Assembly (NCBI GenBank): GCA_045599385.1
Contig: JAZRVW010000060.1
Location: 1 to 57,251, forward strand
Source: F23-B02 sp045599385
GTDB lineage: Bacteria > Bacillota > Clostridia > Oscillospirales > Oscillospiraceae
Length of the DNA: 57,251 bases
Direction of reading: 5' to 3'
Position 1 is the first letter of the stretch, and every line of letters starts with the position of its first letter. The notes under the pieces were generated by a model. The model was not told where the DNA came from, made no database searches, and worked only from the letters and a program-made list of their open reading frames with translations. A program made the translations under genes and the position numbers. Positions 32,387 to 40,382 of this stretch are shown one piece after another.

Positions 32387-33577
32387 ATGAAACCCGTTTC
32401 AAAAATTGCAGAAGCCGTACGTGCTTCCACCACTCTTGCAGTTGACAGCCTTGCAAAGCAGATGAAGGCCGACGGCCTTGACGTTATCCGTTTCGGTACC
32501 GGTGAGCCTGATTTCAATACCCCCGACAATATCAACATGGCCGGTATTGCCGCAATCTGCGAAGGCAAGACCAAATATACTCCCGCAGCAGGCATTGTTC
32601 CTCTGCGCAAGGCAATCGCAAACCAGCTAAAGAAGGATTGCGGTCTTGATTATGACTATACTCAGATTGTTGTTGCAAGCGGTGCAAAGCACAGCGTTTA
32701 TATTGCCCTTGCCGCAATCACCAACCCCGGTGACGAAATCATCATTGCCGCGCCTTTCTGGGTGAGCTACTATGAAATGGTTAAGATGACCGGCGGCACC
32801 CCCGTAATCGTTCAGGCCAGCGAAGCCCAGCAGTTTAAGATTACCGCTCAGCAGCTTGAAGCAGCCATCACCGAAAACACCAAGGCTCTGATGATCAACA
32901 ATCCCTCCAACCCCACGGGTATGATTTACAGCAGGGAAGAGCTTCAGGCAATTGCCGATGTCTGCGTAAAGCATGACCTTTACATTATTGCCGATGAAAT
33001 ATACTACAAGCTCATTTATGACGGAATAGAGTTTACAAGCATTGCAAGCCTCGGTGAAGACGTCAAGGAACGCACACTTCTTGTTAATGGCGTTTCCAAG
33101 TCCTATGCAATGACCGGCTGGCGTGTGGGTTATTGCGCAGCCAATAAGCAGCTTGCGAAGATTATGGGCAATTTCCTCAGCCACTCTACCGGTGCACCCT
33201 CTACGATCAGCCAGTGGGCATCAGTTGAAGCAATCAACGGTCCCCAGGAAGGTATTGAGGAAATGCGCAAGGCCTTTGAGGCACGCCGCAATTATATTGT
33301 TGAGCGCATGAACAGCATTCCCGGTGTAAGCTGCATCATGCCTAACGGTGCTTTCTATGTTATGATGAACATTGAGAAACTCATCGGACGCACTCTCGGC
33401 GGAAAGCTCATTGAGAATGACGATGATTTTGCCGTTGCATTCCTTGAAAAAGCTCTTGTTGCTACAGTTCCTTGCTCGGGCTTCGGTATAAAGAACTTTG
33501 TCCGCTGGTCCTACGCAAGCTCTATGGAAAACATCAAAGAAGGCCTTGACCGCCTCGAAAAATTCCTTGCTGAATAA
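32387..33577 (+). CDS. aspB: PLP-dependent aminotransferase, aspartate aminotransferase (class I, subgroup Ib) type
   Basis: 396 residues. Features: GTGEPDFNTPDNI near the N-terminus, NNPSNPTGMIYS, ADEIYYKLIYDG, the Schiff-base Lys in NGVSKSYAMTGWRVGY, and C-terminal Arg in FVRWSYASS. This matches aspartate/prephenate aminotransferases of group Ib. It interconverts aspartate/oxaloacetate with glutamate/2-oxoglutarate; exact specificity cannot be read. AAAAGGAG precedes the ATG at 32387. Codons are highly biased. The next gene's hairpin follows directly. Confidence 0.9.
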   Translation: MKPVSKIAEAVRASTTLAVDSLAKQMKADGLDVIRFGTGEPDFNTPDNINMAGIAAICEGKTKYTPAAGIVPLRKAIANQLKKDCGLDYDYTQIVVASGAKHSVYIALAAITNPGDEIIIAAPFWVSYYEMVKMTGGTPVIVQASEAQQFKITAQQLEAAITENTKALMINNPSNPTGMIYSREELQAIADVCVKHDLYIIADEIYYKLIYDGIEFTSIASLGEDVKERTLLVNGVSKSYAMTGWRVGYCAANKQLAKIMGNFLSHSTGAPSTISQWASVEAINGPQEGIEEMRKAFEARRNYIVERMNSIPGVSCIMPNGAFYVMMNIEKLIGRTLGGKLIENDDDFAVAFLEKALVATVPCSGFGIKNFVRWSYASSMENIKEGLDRLEKFLAE

Positions 33578-33585
33578 TTAAATAT

Positions 33586-33628
33586 TAATCACCCCATGAA
33601 CATAGTAATTAATGGGGTGATTATTGTG
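33586..33628 (+). promoter_or_regulatory. Hairpin covering the RBS of cwlD, with sigma-E-like elements
   Basis: TAATCACCCCAT (33586-33597) and ATGGGGTGATTA (33612-33623) form a perfect 12-base inverted repeat, 14-base loop. GGGGTGAT is the Shine-Dalgarno for GTG 33626. AAATATT (33580-33586) and CATAGTAA (33601-33608), 14 bases apart, match the spacing of a sigma-E promoter, with a weak -10. No T run follows the stem. Confidence 0.5.
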
Positions 33629-34333
33629 TTTATAAGCTTTAAGCTTAAAAATGTGCTGAAAATCGTGTTAATTATTGCCGCAATAATAATTTTGATTGCA
33701 ATTCTTATTCCTGAAAAAGAAACACGGGAAACAATTACGGAGCATAAGGATTATGTACTTGTGCTTGACGCGGGACACGGCGGAAGAGACGGCGGAGCAG
33801 TATCCGCCGCAGGCACCAAGGAAAGCGACATAAATCTGAAAATCGCATTGAAAACCGAAGCTCTTGCTGATTTTACGGGCATAAATACCGTTTTGACGCG
33901 TAGTGACGATACTGACGGAGCCGAAAACGGTAATTACAGTGAAAGACAGAATCTGCTGGATAGAGTTGAGCTTATTAACGGAACTAAGAATGCAGTACTG
34001 ATAAGTATTCATCAGAATGTGTATCCAAGCGAATATGTCCGAGGTGCTGAGGTAATGTATGCCTCATCAAACGGAAGCGAGGCATTTGCGCTTATTATGC
34101 AGGATAACCTTGTTTCAAAGCTTGACCCCGAAAACCGACGTGTCGCAAGACCGGCTCCGGAAGCATTGCTGATAACCTCAAATATTAATTGCCCGGGTGT
34201 TCTTGCCGAGTGTGGCTTTTTATCAAATCCCGACGAGGCTTCAAGGCTTTCAAACAGTGATTATCAGCTGAAAATTGCGGAAATATTTATCGCATCATTT
34301 TTACAGTTTGCGGCTTCAGAAACCGCTGCATAG
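33626..34333 (+). CDS. cwlD: N-acetylmuramoyl-L-alanine amidase, CwlD-like (spore cortex/germination)
   Basis: 235 residues, close to Bacillus CwlD. One N-terminal membrane segment (about 10-30, KIVLIIAAIIILIAILIP) leads to an Amidase_3 domain: LDAGHGGRDGGAV with the first zinc His, KESDINLKIA with Glu, ISIHQN with second His, and PGVLAECGFLSNPDEA with the catalytic Glu. CwlD strips peptide stems to allow muramic-delta-lactam formation in spore cortex. GTG at 33626 is chosen from GGGGTGAT 7 bases upstream. radA follows after 8 bases. Confidence 0.85.
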   Translation: MFISFKLKNVLKIVLIIAAIIILIAILIPEKETRETITEHKDYVLVLDAGHGGRDGGAVSAAGTKESDINLKIALKTEALADFTGINTVLTRSDDTDGAENGNYSERQNLLDRVELINGTKNAVLISIHQNVYPSEYVRGAEVMYASSNGSEAFALIMQDNLVSKLDPENRRVARPAPEALLITSNINCPGVLAECGFLSNPDEASRLSNSDYQLKIAEIFIASFLQFAASETAA

Positions 34334-34341
34334 GTGATTTT

Positions 34342-35703
34342 ATGAAACAGAAGACAGTTTTCTGCTGCAGTGAATGCGGCAACGAAACGGCAAAATGGAA
34401 CGGCAGATGCACTGCCTGCGGTGCGTGGGACAGCCTTGTCGAAGTAAAGGTTGACCAGAAAACAAAGAGCGGCGCTAAAAGCACTGCAAAAGCCGCTTTA
34501 AAAGAACCAAAGCTCATATCCGAGCTTGATACTCAGGCAGAAATACGCTTTTCCACGGGAATTGGTGAGCTTGACAGAGTTCTTGGAGGCGGTGCAGTGC
34601 GCGGCTCAATTGTGCTTGTGGGCGGCGCTCCCGGCATAGGCAAGTCAACCCTGCTTCTTCAGCTTTGCGGACTGGTTGATAAGGGGCAGAAAATCCTCTA
34701 TGTCAGTGGTGAGGAAAGTGAAAGACAGCTCAAAATGCGTGCACAGCGTCTCTGTGTTGAAGACGGTCAGATTTATGTACTGGCTGAAACCATGCTTGAC
34801 GAGGTCCTCAGCGCCGCAGAAAAGCTTGAGCCTGACATTGTTATAATAGACTCCATTCAGACAATGTACGATGATGAGGTAGCCTCAGCCCCGGGCAGCG
34901 TAAGTCAGGTCAGAGAGTGCACCATGTCAATCATGCGCATGACAAAGGAAAAGGGCTTTACTACCTTTGTTGTAGGCCATATAAACAAAGAAGGAAGTAT
35001 TGCGGGCCCCAAGGTGCTTGAACACATGGTTGACTGTGTGCTGTACTTTGAAGGCGAGAGAAGTACCTCCTTCAGAATTTTGCGTGCAGGCAAAAACCGC
35101 TTTGGTTCAACCAACGAAATCGGAGTTTTTGAAATGCTTGATAAGGGACTCAAGGAGCTTGAAAATCCCTCTGAAATTCTGCTTTCGGGACGTCCCGCAA
35201 ATGCTCCCGGCACCTGCGTTACCTGCGTGATTGAGGGTTCACGTCCGATTCTGGCCGAAATTCAGGCACTTGTAGCACCTGCTGCATATAATTCGGGACG
35301 CAGAAGCACAAACGGTATTGACTATAACCGCGCAACGCTCCTGTTAGCTGTGCTAGAAAAGCGCGGTGGCATGGCAATTTCGGGTTGTGACGCGTATATA
35401 AATGTAATTGGCGGTCTTGAGTTGGACGAGCCCTCCGCAGACTTAGCAACAGTTCTTGCTCTTGCGAGCTCCTTCCGTGAGCTTCCCTTGGGCAGTGACC
35501 TTGCAGCAGTTGGCGAAATTGGCCTATCAGGAGAAGTGCGCAGTGTAAGTTCTCTGAATATGCGACTTACAGAGATCGCGCGTCTTGGATTTAAGCGCTG
35601 CATAATTCCTGCCCACATTAAAGATGATATCAGAAGACCTGACGGACTTGAATTAATCACCGTAAAAGACATACGCGAAGCCATCAAGGCAACCTTGGGC
35701 TGA
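34342..35703 (+). CDS. radA: DNA repair protein RadA
   Basis: 453 residues. RadA is a RecA-like branch-migration helicase working with RecA. In order: zinc finger CSECGNETAKWNGRCTACG (10-28), RecA-like core with Walker A GGAPGIGKST, Walker B-like DIVIIDSIQTMY, the RadA motif KNRFG, and a C-terminal Lon-protease-like domain with no catalytic dyad. It lies close behind cwlD and is followed after 1 base by the DUF6873-like gene, so these three are probably one transcript. Confidence 0.97.
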   Translation: MKQKTVFCCSECGNETAKWNGRCTACGAWDSLVEVKVDQKTKSGAKSTAKAALKEPKLISELDTQAEIRFSTGIGELDRVLGGGAVRGSIVLVGGAPGIGKSTLLLQLCGLVDKGQKILYVSGEESERQLKMRAQRLCVEDGQIYVLAETMLDEVLSAAEKLEPDIVIIDSIQTMYDDEVASAPGSVSQVRECTMSIMRMTKEKGFTTFVVGHINKEGSIAGPKVLEHMVDCVLYFEGERSTSFRILRAGKNRFGSTNEIGVFEMLDKGLKELENPSEILLSGRPANAPGTCVTCVIEGSRPILAEIQALVAPAAYNSGRRSTNGIDYNRATLLLAVLEKRGGMAISGCDAYINVIGGLELDEPSADLATVLALASSFRELPLGSDLAAVGEIGLSGEVRSVSSLNMRLTEIARLGFKRCIIPAHIKDDIRRPDGLELITVKDIREAIKATLG

Positions 35704-35704
35704 T

Positions 35705-36451
35705 ATGGAAAGAATAATAAGAAAACCGCACCTTCCGGAAGGGGAGGTGCGGTGCCTGATAATTGGAGAAAAGTACCGAAATTTGCTTAAAAATGCGCTG
35801 AATCAGCATAAAATCAGCGTAATTTGTGCAGGAAACAACGAATTTGTCGATGAACGGCTAAGCGGACACATTGATTTATCGCTGGTTCATACCGGAAACA
35901 ACCGCTTAGTTGCGGCAGAATATCTGAAAAATAGTGAAATTATTCACAAGCTAGCAGAATCGGGCTTTATTATTGATTTTTGCCCGAATCCGATTAAACC
36001 GGATTATCCGTATGATGCGGCAATGAATGTATGTATTATCGGAGATAATGTAATTTGTAATCCCAAAACGGCAAATAAAGATATAATTGCTGAACGAAAT
36101 ATAATCTGCTGTAAGCAAGGCTACACAAAATGCTCTGTAGCTGTTGTCAATGAACACTCCATAATTACTTCTGATAAACTGATTGCCGAAAATTCGGCTC
36201 TGTATGGAATAGAATCATTATTAATAGATGATTCTTTCGTAAAACTGCAGGGATTTGAAAAAGGGTTCATTGGCGGAGCATCATTTAAAATAAGTAGAAA
36301 TAAAATTGCGTTTACGGGTAGAATAAAATGTACTGAAACAAAAGCTGCAATTGAAAGCTTTTTAAATGCACGGCAAATTGAAGCTGTGTATCTGACAAAT
36401 GAAGAAATATTTGATATCGGAAGCGCAATACCTTTAATTGAAGAAATATGA
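35705..36451 (+). CDS. Uncharacterised protein, DUF6873/GME-fold-like
   Basis: 248 residues, no signal peptide or membrane span. Segments such as DYPYDAAMNVCIIGDNVICNPK, GYTKCSVAVVNEHSIITSD and GFIGGASFKISRNKIAFTGRI suggest the pentein-like (guanidine-modifying-enzyme) fold named DUF6873; this is recalled from similar clostridial proteins and is tentative. No obvious Cys-His catalytic set is placed with certainty, though Cys (KQGYTKCSV) and His (NEHS) occur. Codon use is AT-rich (many AAA, ATA, TTA) compared with radA, so it may be poorly expressed or more recently acquired. It ends in its own terminator. Confidence 0.6.
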   Translation: MERIIRKPHLPEGEVRCLIIGEKYRNLLKNALNQHKISVICAGNNEFVDERLSGHIDLSLVHTGNNRLVAAEYLKNSEIIHKLAESGFIIDFCPNPIKPDYPYDAAMNVCIIGDNVICNPKTANKDIIAERNIICCKQGYTKCSVAVVNEHSIITSDKLIAENSALYGIESLLIDDSFVKLQGFEKGFIGGASFKISRNKIAFTGRIKCTETKAAIESFLNARQIEAVYLTNEEIFDIGSAIPLIEEI

Positions 36452-36487
36452 CCCGAAACGGCCTAAAAACTGTTTTCGGGTCTTTTT
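36451..36487 (+). terminator. Terminator after the DUF6873-like gene
   Basis: CCCGAAA (36452-36458) / TTTCGGG (36474-36480), with a further A-C/G-T pair after a one-base bulge, then TCTTTTT. It overlaps the stop codon. Confidence 0.8.
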
Positions 36488-36506
36488 CGGCGTTTTAGCC
36501 TCCCCT

Positions 36507-36538
36507 AAATTAAACAAAATCTTTATTTTGTTTAATTT
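36507..36538. repeat. Perfect 14-base inverted repeat upstream of xerC
   Basis: AAATTAAACAAAAT (36507-36520) / ATTTTGTTTAATTT (36525-36538), loop CTTT. It could be a second terminator or a protein site for the xerC promoter region; the sequence does not decide. Confidence 0.7.
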
Positions 36539-36619
36539 TGTGTATATTGCCAATAGACAGCAACGCCTCTTCCCGTTTATAATGAGAATACAGATAAATG
36601 ATACTGTGAGGCATGCTTT

Positions 36620-37615
36620 ATGGATTACAGAGACGAAGCTCCGGAAATTATCAAAGGATTTTTGATTTACCATGAGACCATTAAGGGTCATTCAAGAAAA
36701 ACCGTTGACGAATACTATCTTGACCTAAGGACGTTTTTCAGATTTCTCAAGCTTAATCGAGGAATTGTACCTCGAGGAACAGATATCGAAGAAATATCGA
36801 TTTCAGACATTGACCTTGACTTTGTAAAGTCTGTTACTGTTACAGAGGCGTATGATTATCTTTCCTATCTCTCACGTGACCGAGTAAAGAATCAGCGCAG
36901 CCATGAAACAGAGTACGGTACAAAAGCTTCAACCCGCGCACGCAAGGTTTCAACCTTGCGAAGCTTTTATAAGTATTTAAATGTAAAAGCAAAGCTGATT
37001 GACGAAAATCCTCTTAAAGACCTTGACGTTCCGAAAATACCCGCCACTCTTCCCCGCTACCTCACACTTGAAGAAGCGCAGAATCTGCTTGCGTCAATTG
37101 ACGGTAAGAATAAAGAACGCGATTACTGCATTATCTGTATTTTTCTTAACTGCGGTTTGCGTATTTCTGAAATTGTAGGTCTTAATATTCAGGACATACG
37201 AGCTGACCACCTGCGTGTTTTCGGTAAGGGCGCCAAGGAACGTATTATATATATAAATGAAGCTACTGCGGAGGCAATAAACGATTACATTGAGGTGCGC
37301 AAGGAAATTGCGGCAATCGACAGAAACGCTCTGTTTCTGTCAAACCGAAGGACACGAATTACGCGTGAAACGGTACACAGCATGGTGAAAAAGTCCCTTG
37401 CAGCCGCTGGACTTGATGCTGATAAGTATTCTTCCCATAAGCTTCGCCACACAGCTGCCACTCTTATGCTCCAAAACGGAGTTGATGTAAGAACGCTTCA
37501 GGAGCTGCTTGGACACGAAAACCTGAATACTACGCAGATTTATACTCACGTTGATAATACTGAGCTTCGTATTGCAGCAGATGCAAATCCTCTCGGTAAG
37601 TTTAAGCCGGAATAA
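36620..37615 (+). CDS. xerC: Tyrosine recombinase, XerC-like
   Basis: 331 residues, longer than a typical XerC (about 300) because of an N-terminal domain insert around residues 48-100. Catalytic set: Arg in LNCGLRISEIV, Lys in GKGAKERII, HKLRHTAA, and GHENLNTTQIYTHV with the Tyr nucleophile. With XerD at 24.7 kb it would form the dif recombinase pair, although a related clostridial integrase role is not excluded. A weak RBS (GTGAGG) precedes ATG 36620. It stands alone between terminators. Confidence 0.85.
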   Translation: MDYRDEAPEIIKGFLIYHETIKGHSRKTVDEYYLDLRTFFRFLKLNRGIVPRGTDIEEISISDIDLDFVKSVTVTEAYDYLSYLSRDRVKNQRSHETEYGTKASTRARKVSTLRSFYKYLNVKAKLIDENPLKDLDVPKIPATLPRYLTLEEAQNLLASIDGKNKERDYCIICIFLNCGLRISEIVGLNIQDIRADHLRVFGKGAKERIIYINEATAEAINDYIEVRKEIAAIDRNALFLSNRRTRITRETVHSMVKKSLAAAGLDADKYSSHKLRHTAATLMLQNGVDVRTLQELLGHENLNTTQIYTHVDNTELRIAADANPLGKFKPE

Positions 37616-37616
37616 A

Positions 37617-37648
37617 AATAAGCAGCAGGTACTTCCCTGCTGCTTATT
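37617..37648. terminator. Bidirectional terminator between xerC and the ATPase-like gene
   Basis: AATAAGCAGCAGG (37617-37629) / CCTGCTGCTTATT (37636-37648), 6-base loop. The T-rich tail is better on the minus strand. Confidence 0.85.
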
Positions 37649-37651
37649 GTA

Positions 37652-39286
37652 TTATATTCTTTCCTGAATCTTTGTTATTAATGATGTATCGGAAATGCGC
37701 GAGGTGTTGATAATTGTAAGCAATGCGGCGACAAAATCAGCCATAACAACAAACCAAAGCGTTGCTATACCTGCAAATGCCATGATTATCAGCACAAGCT
37801 TTACAAGAACCGCAAAAGCAATATTTTCTTTCTGTATTCTTCCGGTTCTCTTTGCGGTGCTGCAGGCATAAGGCAAGCCTTCAAGTCCCGCACTTGCAAG
37901 AAGCATATCCGCATTGTCTGCCGCGTAGCCTATTCTTGCGTCTATTGCGGCATCAGTATGATAGTCAAGGTTTTCAGCGCTTATGTACATCAGAACATCG
38001 TCTTCATCAAGTCTTGATACGGCGTATTCTACAGACTCAAGCTTCTTGTTTGTGTTGCATTCACAGATAAATTCGTCAACGTCAAGCTCATCGGCAAGTG
38101 CCTTGCTGAGCTTTCTGCTGTCCTCGGTTACGAGGATAACGTTAATGTCAGATATAGCCTTGATTTCCTCAACGGCGCTCTTTGTTCCGTGCTTTACGGA
38201 TTCACTGAACTGCATTCCGCCTGCATAACGTCCGGCAACCGTCATATAGAGAACAAGGCCTTCCCTCTCCTCAAATGCAGGAATATCAATTCTTCTGGTA
38301 TCAAGTACCTCCTTTGTGGAAAGGCAGATAGGGATATTCTTAACGCTTATTTCCATGCTGTTTCCGGGAATATCTTTAAAGCTATCGATAATCTCGGGGT
38401 GGAAATTACCCTTATATGCGCCTAAAATCGCAGAAGCAATACGTTGCTCCGAGTTATAGGCAACGTATGCTGCAAGCTTGATAAAGGTATCATTGTCAAA
38501 GACGGGAGATGTAAACGAAACTAATGCTGGAGCACCGTCGGTAATTACATCGGCTTTATCGATAACTATCGTATTCAGCTTCGCTGTCTTTTCAAGAGTT
38601 TCGGCGTCTCTGAAAAATACACCGCAGGAAGCGGAATGACTGATACCGATAATTGAGCTTATAGGAAGCGATGCAAGCAGAGATACGGGTGATGACAGCA
38701 GAATAAGCATCAGTCCCCTTCTTATTGCCATCACATAAGTGAGGTCGGTAATAAGAGGCATAAATGCGGCATAAATTATGCCAACCAGAACTGCGGCCTT
38801 TGCAAACGAATCCAGAAACGGCTGAAGCTTCTCCTCTGCCGAAGTCTCTGATGCTTCGTTCTGACTCAGTATTGCCCTCAGAATTACGAGGTCTTCAGGT
38901 TTTTCCTCGGAAATATAATCTGTTGCGGTGGCTTTAACGCGCCTTGAGAGGAAATCCAACAGAGTTTTGAATATCTGATAGAAGACAACAAGCAGAACAG
39001 CTTCCTTTTTGCAACCTGCAATAAATGCAACAATTGCGCTGAAAAGGATAATGATATTATATGAAAAATAATCCTTATTCTGAATTGCGCTCACAGCGGC
39101 AAAAATAATTTCAAAACCCGCAACAAGAATTGCTGCCAAAAGTATTATTGAATAAATCAGCTTGTCGAGATTAAGTGAATTCGCAATAATCAGAAGAAGA
39201 ATTGCGATGCCTGCTCTGGCAAGTGCCCTGTAATTCAGACCCTTCAGCGATGGAAGCTTAATATCCTTTTTAATTTTGAGGCCCAC
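37652..39286 (-). CDS. Catalytically degenerate P1B-type (heavy-metal) ATPase relative
   Basis: 544 residues in one uninterrupted frame. Overall it aligns with CadA/HMA ATPases: paired N-terminal spans (20-60), spans near 75-115 and 162-215, a P/N-domain region, and C-terminal IQKENIAFAVLVKLVLIIMAFAGIATLWFVVMADFVAALL. But the metal-binding CPC is SPV (199-201), the phosphorylation motif DKTGT is DKADV (243-247), the nucleotide-binding SEHP is SEQR (279-282), TGES and most of the actuator domain are missing, and GDGxNDxPAL is absent. It should not pump metal. GTG 39286 is chosen because GGGAGGT lies 7 bases upstream and only 1 base from ATG 39292. Downstream of fba, perhaps co-transcribed. Confidence 0.75.
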   Translation of the reverse strand: MGLKIKKDIKLPSLKGLNYRALARAGIAILLLIIANSLNLDKLIYSIILLAAILVAGFEIIFAAVSAIQNKDYFSYNIIILFSAIVAFIAGCKKEAVLLVVFYQIFKTLLDFLSRRVKATATDYISEEKPEDLVILRAILSQNEASETSAEEKLQPFLDSFAKAAVLVGIIYAAFMPLITDLTYVMAIRRGLMLILLSSPVSLLASLPISSIIGISHSASCGVFFRDAETLEKTAKLNTIVIDKADVITDGAPALVSFTSPVFDNDTFIKLAAYVAYNSEQRIASAILGAYKGNFHPEIIDSFKDIPGNSMEISVKNIPICLSTKEVLDTRRIDIPAFEEREGLVLYMTVAGRYAGGMQFSESVKHGTKSAVEEIKAISDINVILVTEDSRKLSKALADELDVDEFICECNTNKKLESVEYAVSRLDEDDVLMYISAENLDYHTDAAIDARIGYAADNADMLLASAGLEGLPYACSTAKRTGRIQKENIAFAVLVKLVLIIMAFAGIATLWFVVMADFVAALLTIINTSRISDTSLITKIQERI

Positions 39287-39301
39287 GTTCATACCTCCCT
39301 G

Positions 39302-39315
39302 TTATCTTAAGATAA
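39302..39315. promoter_or_regulatory. Palindrome TTATCTTAAGATAA between fba and the ATPase-like gene
   Basis: A perfect 14-base palindrome 16 bases upstream of the GTG start on the minus strand, in the 41-base gap after fba. It may be an operator or a weak hairpin. Confidence 0.35.
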
Positions 39316-39333
39316 TTAAGGAATAGATAAATG

Positions 39334-40269
39334 TTATGCTTTGCCGTCGCAGCCGAGAACATTAATAATCTTGTGTGAAACCATGTCCTTGATAGCTGCT
39401 CTTGCCGGCTTGAGATACTGGCGGGGGTCAAAATGGTCGGGGTGCTCGTTGAGATACTGGCGAATAGATGCGGTCATTGCAAGACGAAGGTCTGAATCAA
39501 TGTTGATTTTGCAAACCGCCATAGAAGCTGCCTTGCGGAGCTGGTCCTCGGGTACACCGATTGCGCCGGGCATATTTCCACCGTTTTCGTTGATAATTTT
39601 AACAAATTCCTGAGGAACTGAAGAAGAACCGTGGAGACCTATGGGGAAACCGGGCAGACGCTTTTCCACCTCTTCAAGAATGTCAAAGCGAAGCTTGGGA
39701 TCTGTGCCGGGCTTGAATTTATAAGCGCCGTGTGAGGTGCCGATTGCAATTGCAAGAGAGTCGCAGCCGGTGCGCTCAACAAATTCCTGAACGTCTTCGG
39801 GACGGGTGTAGGAGGAATCCTCAGCGCTGACCTTTACTTCGTCCTCAATGCCTGCGAGAGTGCCAAGCTCGGCCTCAACAACAACACCGTGGTCGTGAGC
39901 ATATTCAACAACCTTGCGGGTAACTGCAATATTATCCTCCAGACTCTTTGAAGAAGCGTCAATCATAACGGAGGTAAAACCGCCGTCAATGCAGCTTTTG
40001 CAGATGTCAAAGCTGTCACCGTGGTCAAGATGCAGAGCAATGGGCAAACCGGTTTCTGCAACGGCAGCTTCAACGAGCTTAATAAGGTAGGTATGGTTTG
40101 CGTATGAGCGCGCACCCTTGGAAACCTGAAGAATCAGAGGTGCATTAAGATCCTTTGCAGCTTCGGTAATACCCTGTACAATCTCCATGTTGTTGACATT
40201 GAATGCGCCGATGGCGTAGCCCCCTTTATATGCTTTTTCGAACATTTCCTTAGTTGTCACCAGAGGCAT
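39334..40269 (-). CDS. fba: Class II fructose-1,6-bisphosphate aldolase
   Basis: 311 residues. It splits fructose 1,6-bisphosphate to triose phosphates. Zinc-binding HLDHGDSFD, VEAELGTLAG, the His of AIGTSHGAYKF and GLHGSSSVP are all present; the catalytic Asp is in LHLDHGD. MPLVTTKEMF is a standard start; ATG 40269 has GGAG 9 bases upstream, while ATG 40278 directly abuts that RBS. It is divergent from the PPi-type phosphofructokinase gene, a two-step glycolytic pair. Confidence 0.95.
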   Translation of the reverse strand: MPLVTTKEMFEKAYKGGYAIGAFNVNNMEIVQGITEAAKDLNAPLILQVSKGARSYANHTYLIKLVEAAVAETGLPIALHLDHGDSFDICKSCIDGGFTSVMIDASSKSLEDNIAVTRKVVEYAHDHGVVVEAELGTLAGIEDEVKVSAEDSSYTRPEDVQEFVERTGCDSLAIAIGTSHGAYKFKPGTDPKLRFDILEEVEKRLPGFPIGLHGSSSVPQEFVKIINENGGNMPGAIGVPEDQLRKAASMAVCKINIDSDLRLAMTASIRQYLNEHPDHFDPRQYLKPARAAIKDMVSHKIINVLGCDGKA

Positions 40270-40323
40270 AATATACATCTCCTAAAATATTATTGTAATT
40301 TATACTATTTTTCCAAATTTGTA

Positions 40324-40352
40324 TTTATTATAAACCAAATCCATGCTATAAT
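40324..40352 (+). promoter_or_regulatory. SigA-type promoter of the phosphofructokinase gene
   Basis: TTTATT (40324-40329), 17-base spacer, TATAAT (40347-40352), 31 bases before the start codon. Confidence 0.6.
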
Positions 40353-40382
40353 CAATAATCATAACTGCTTGGAGGCGATTTT

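Noticed and set aside
37652..39286. Frameshifted pseudogene of a metal ATPase
   Set aside because: No frame breaks are needed to read it from start to stop; motifs are substituted or deleted in frame, so it was kept as a CDS with degenerate motifs.
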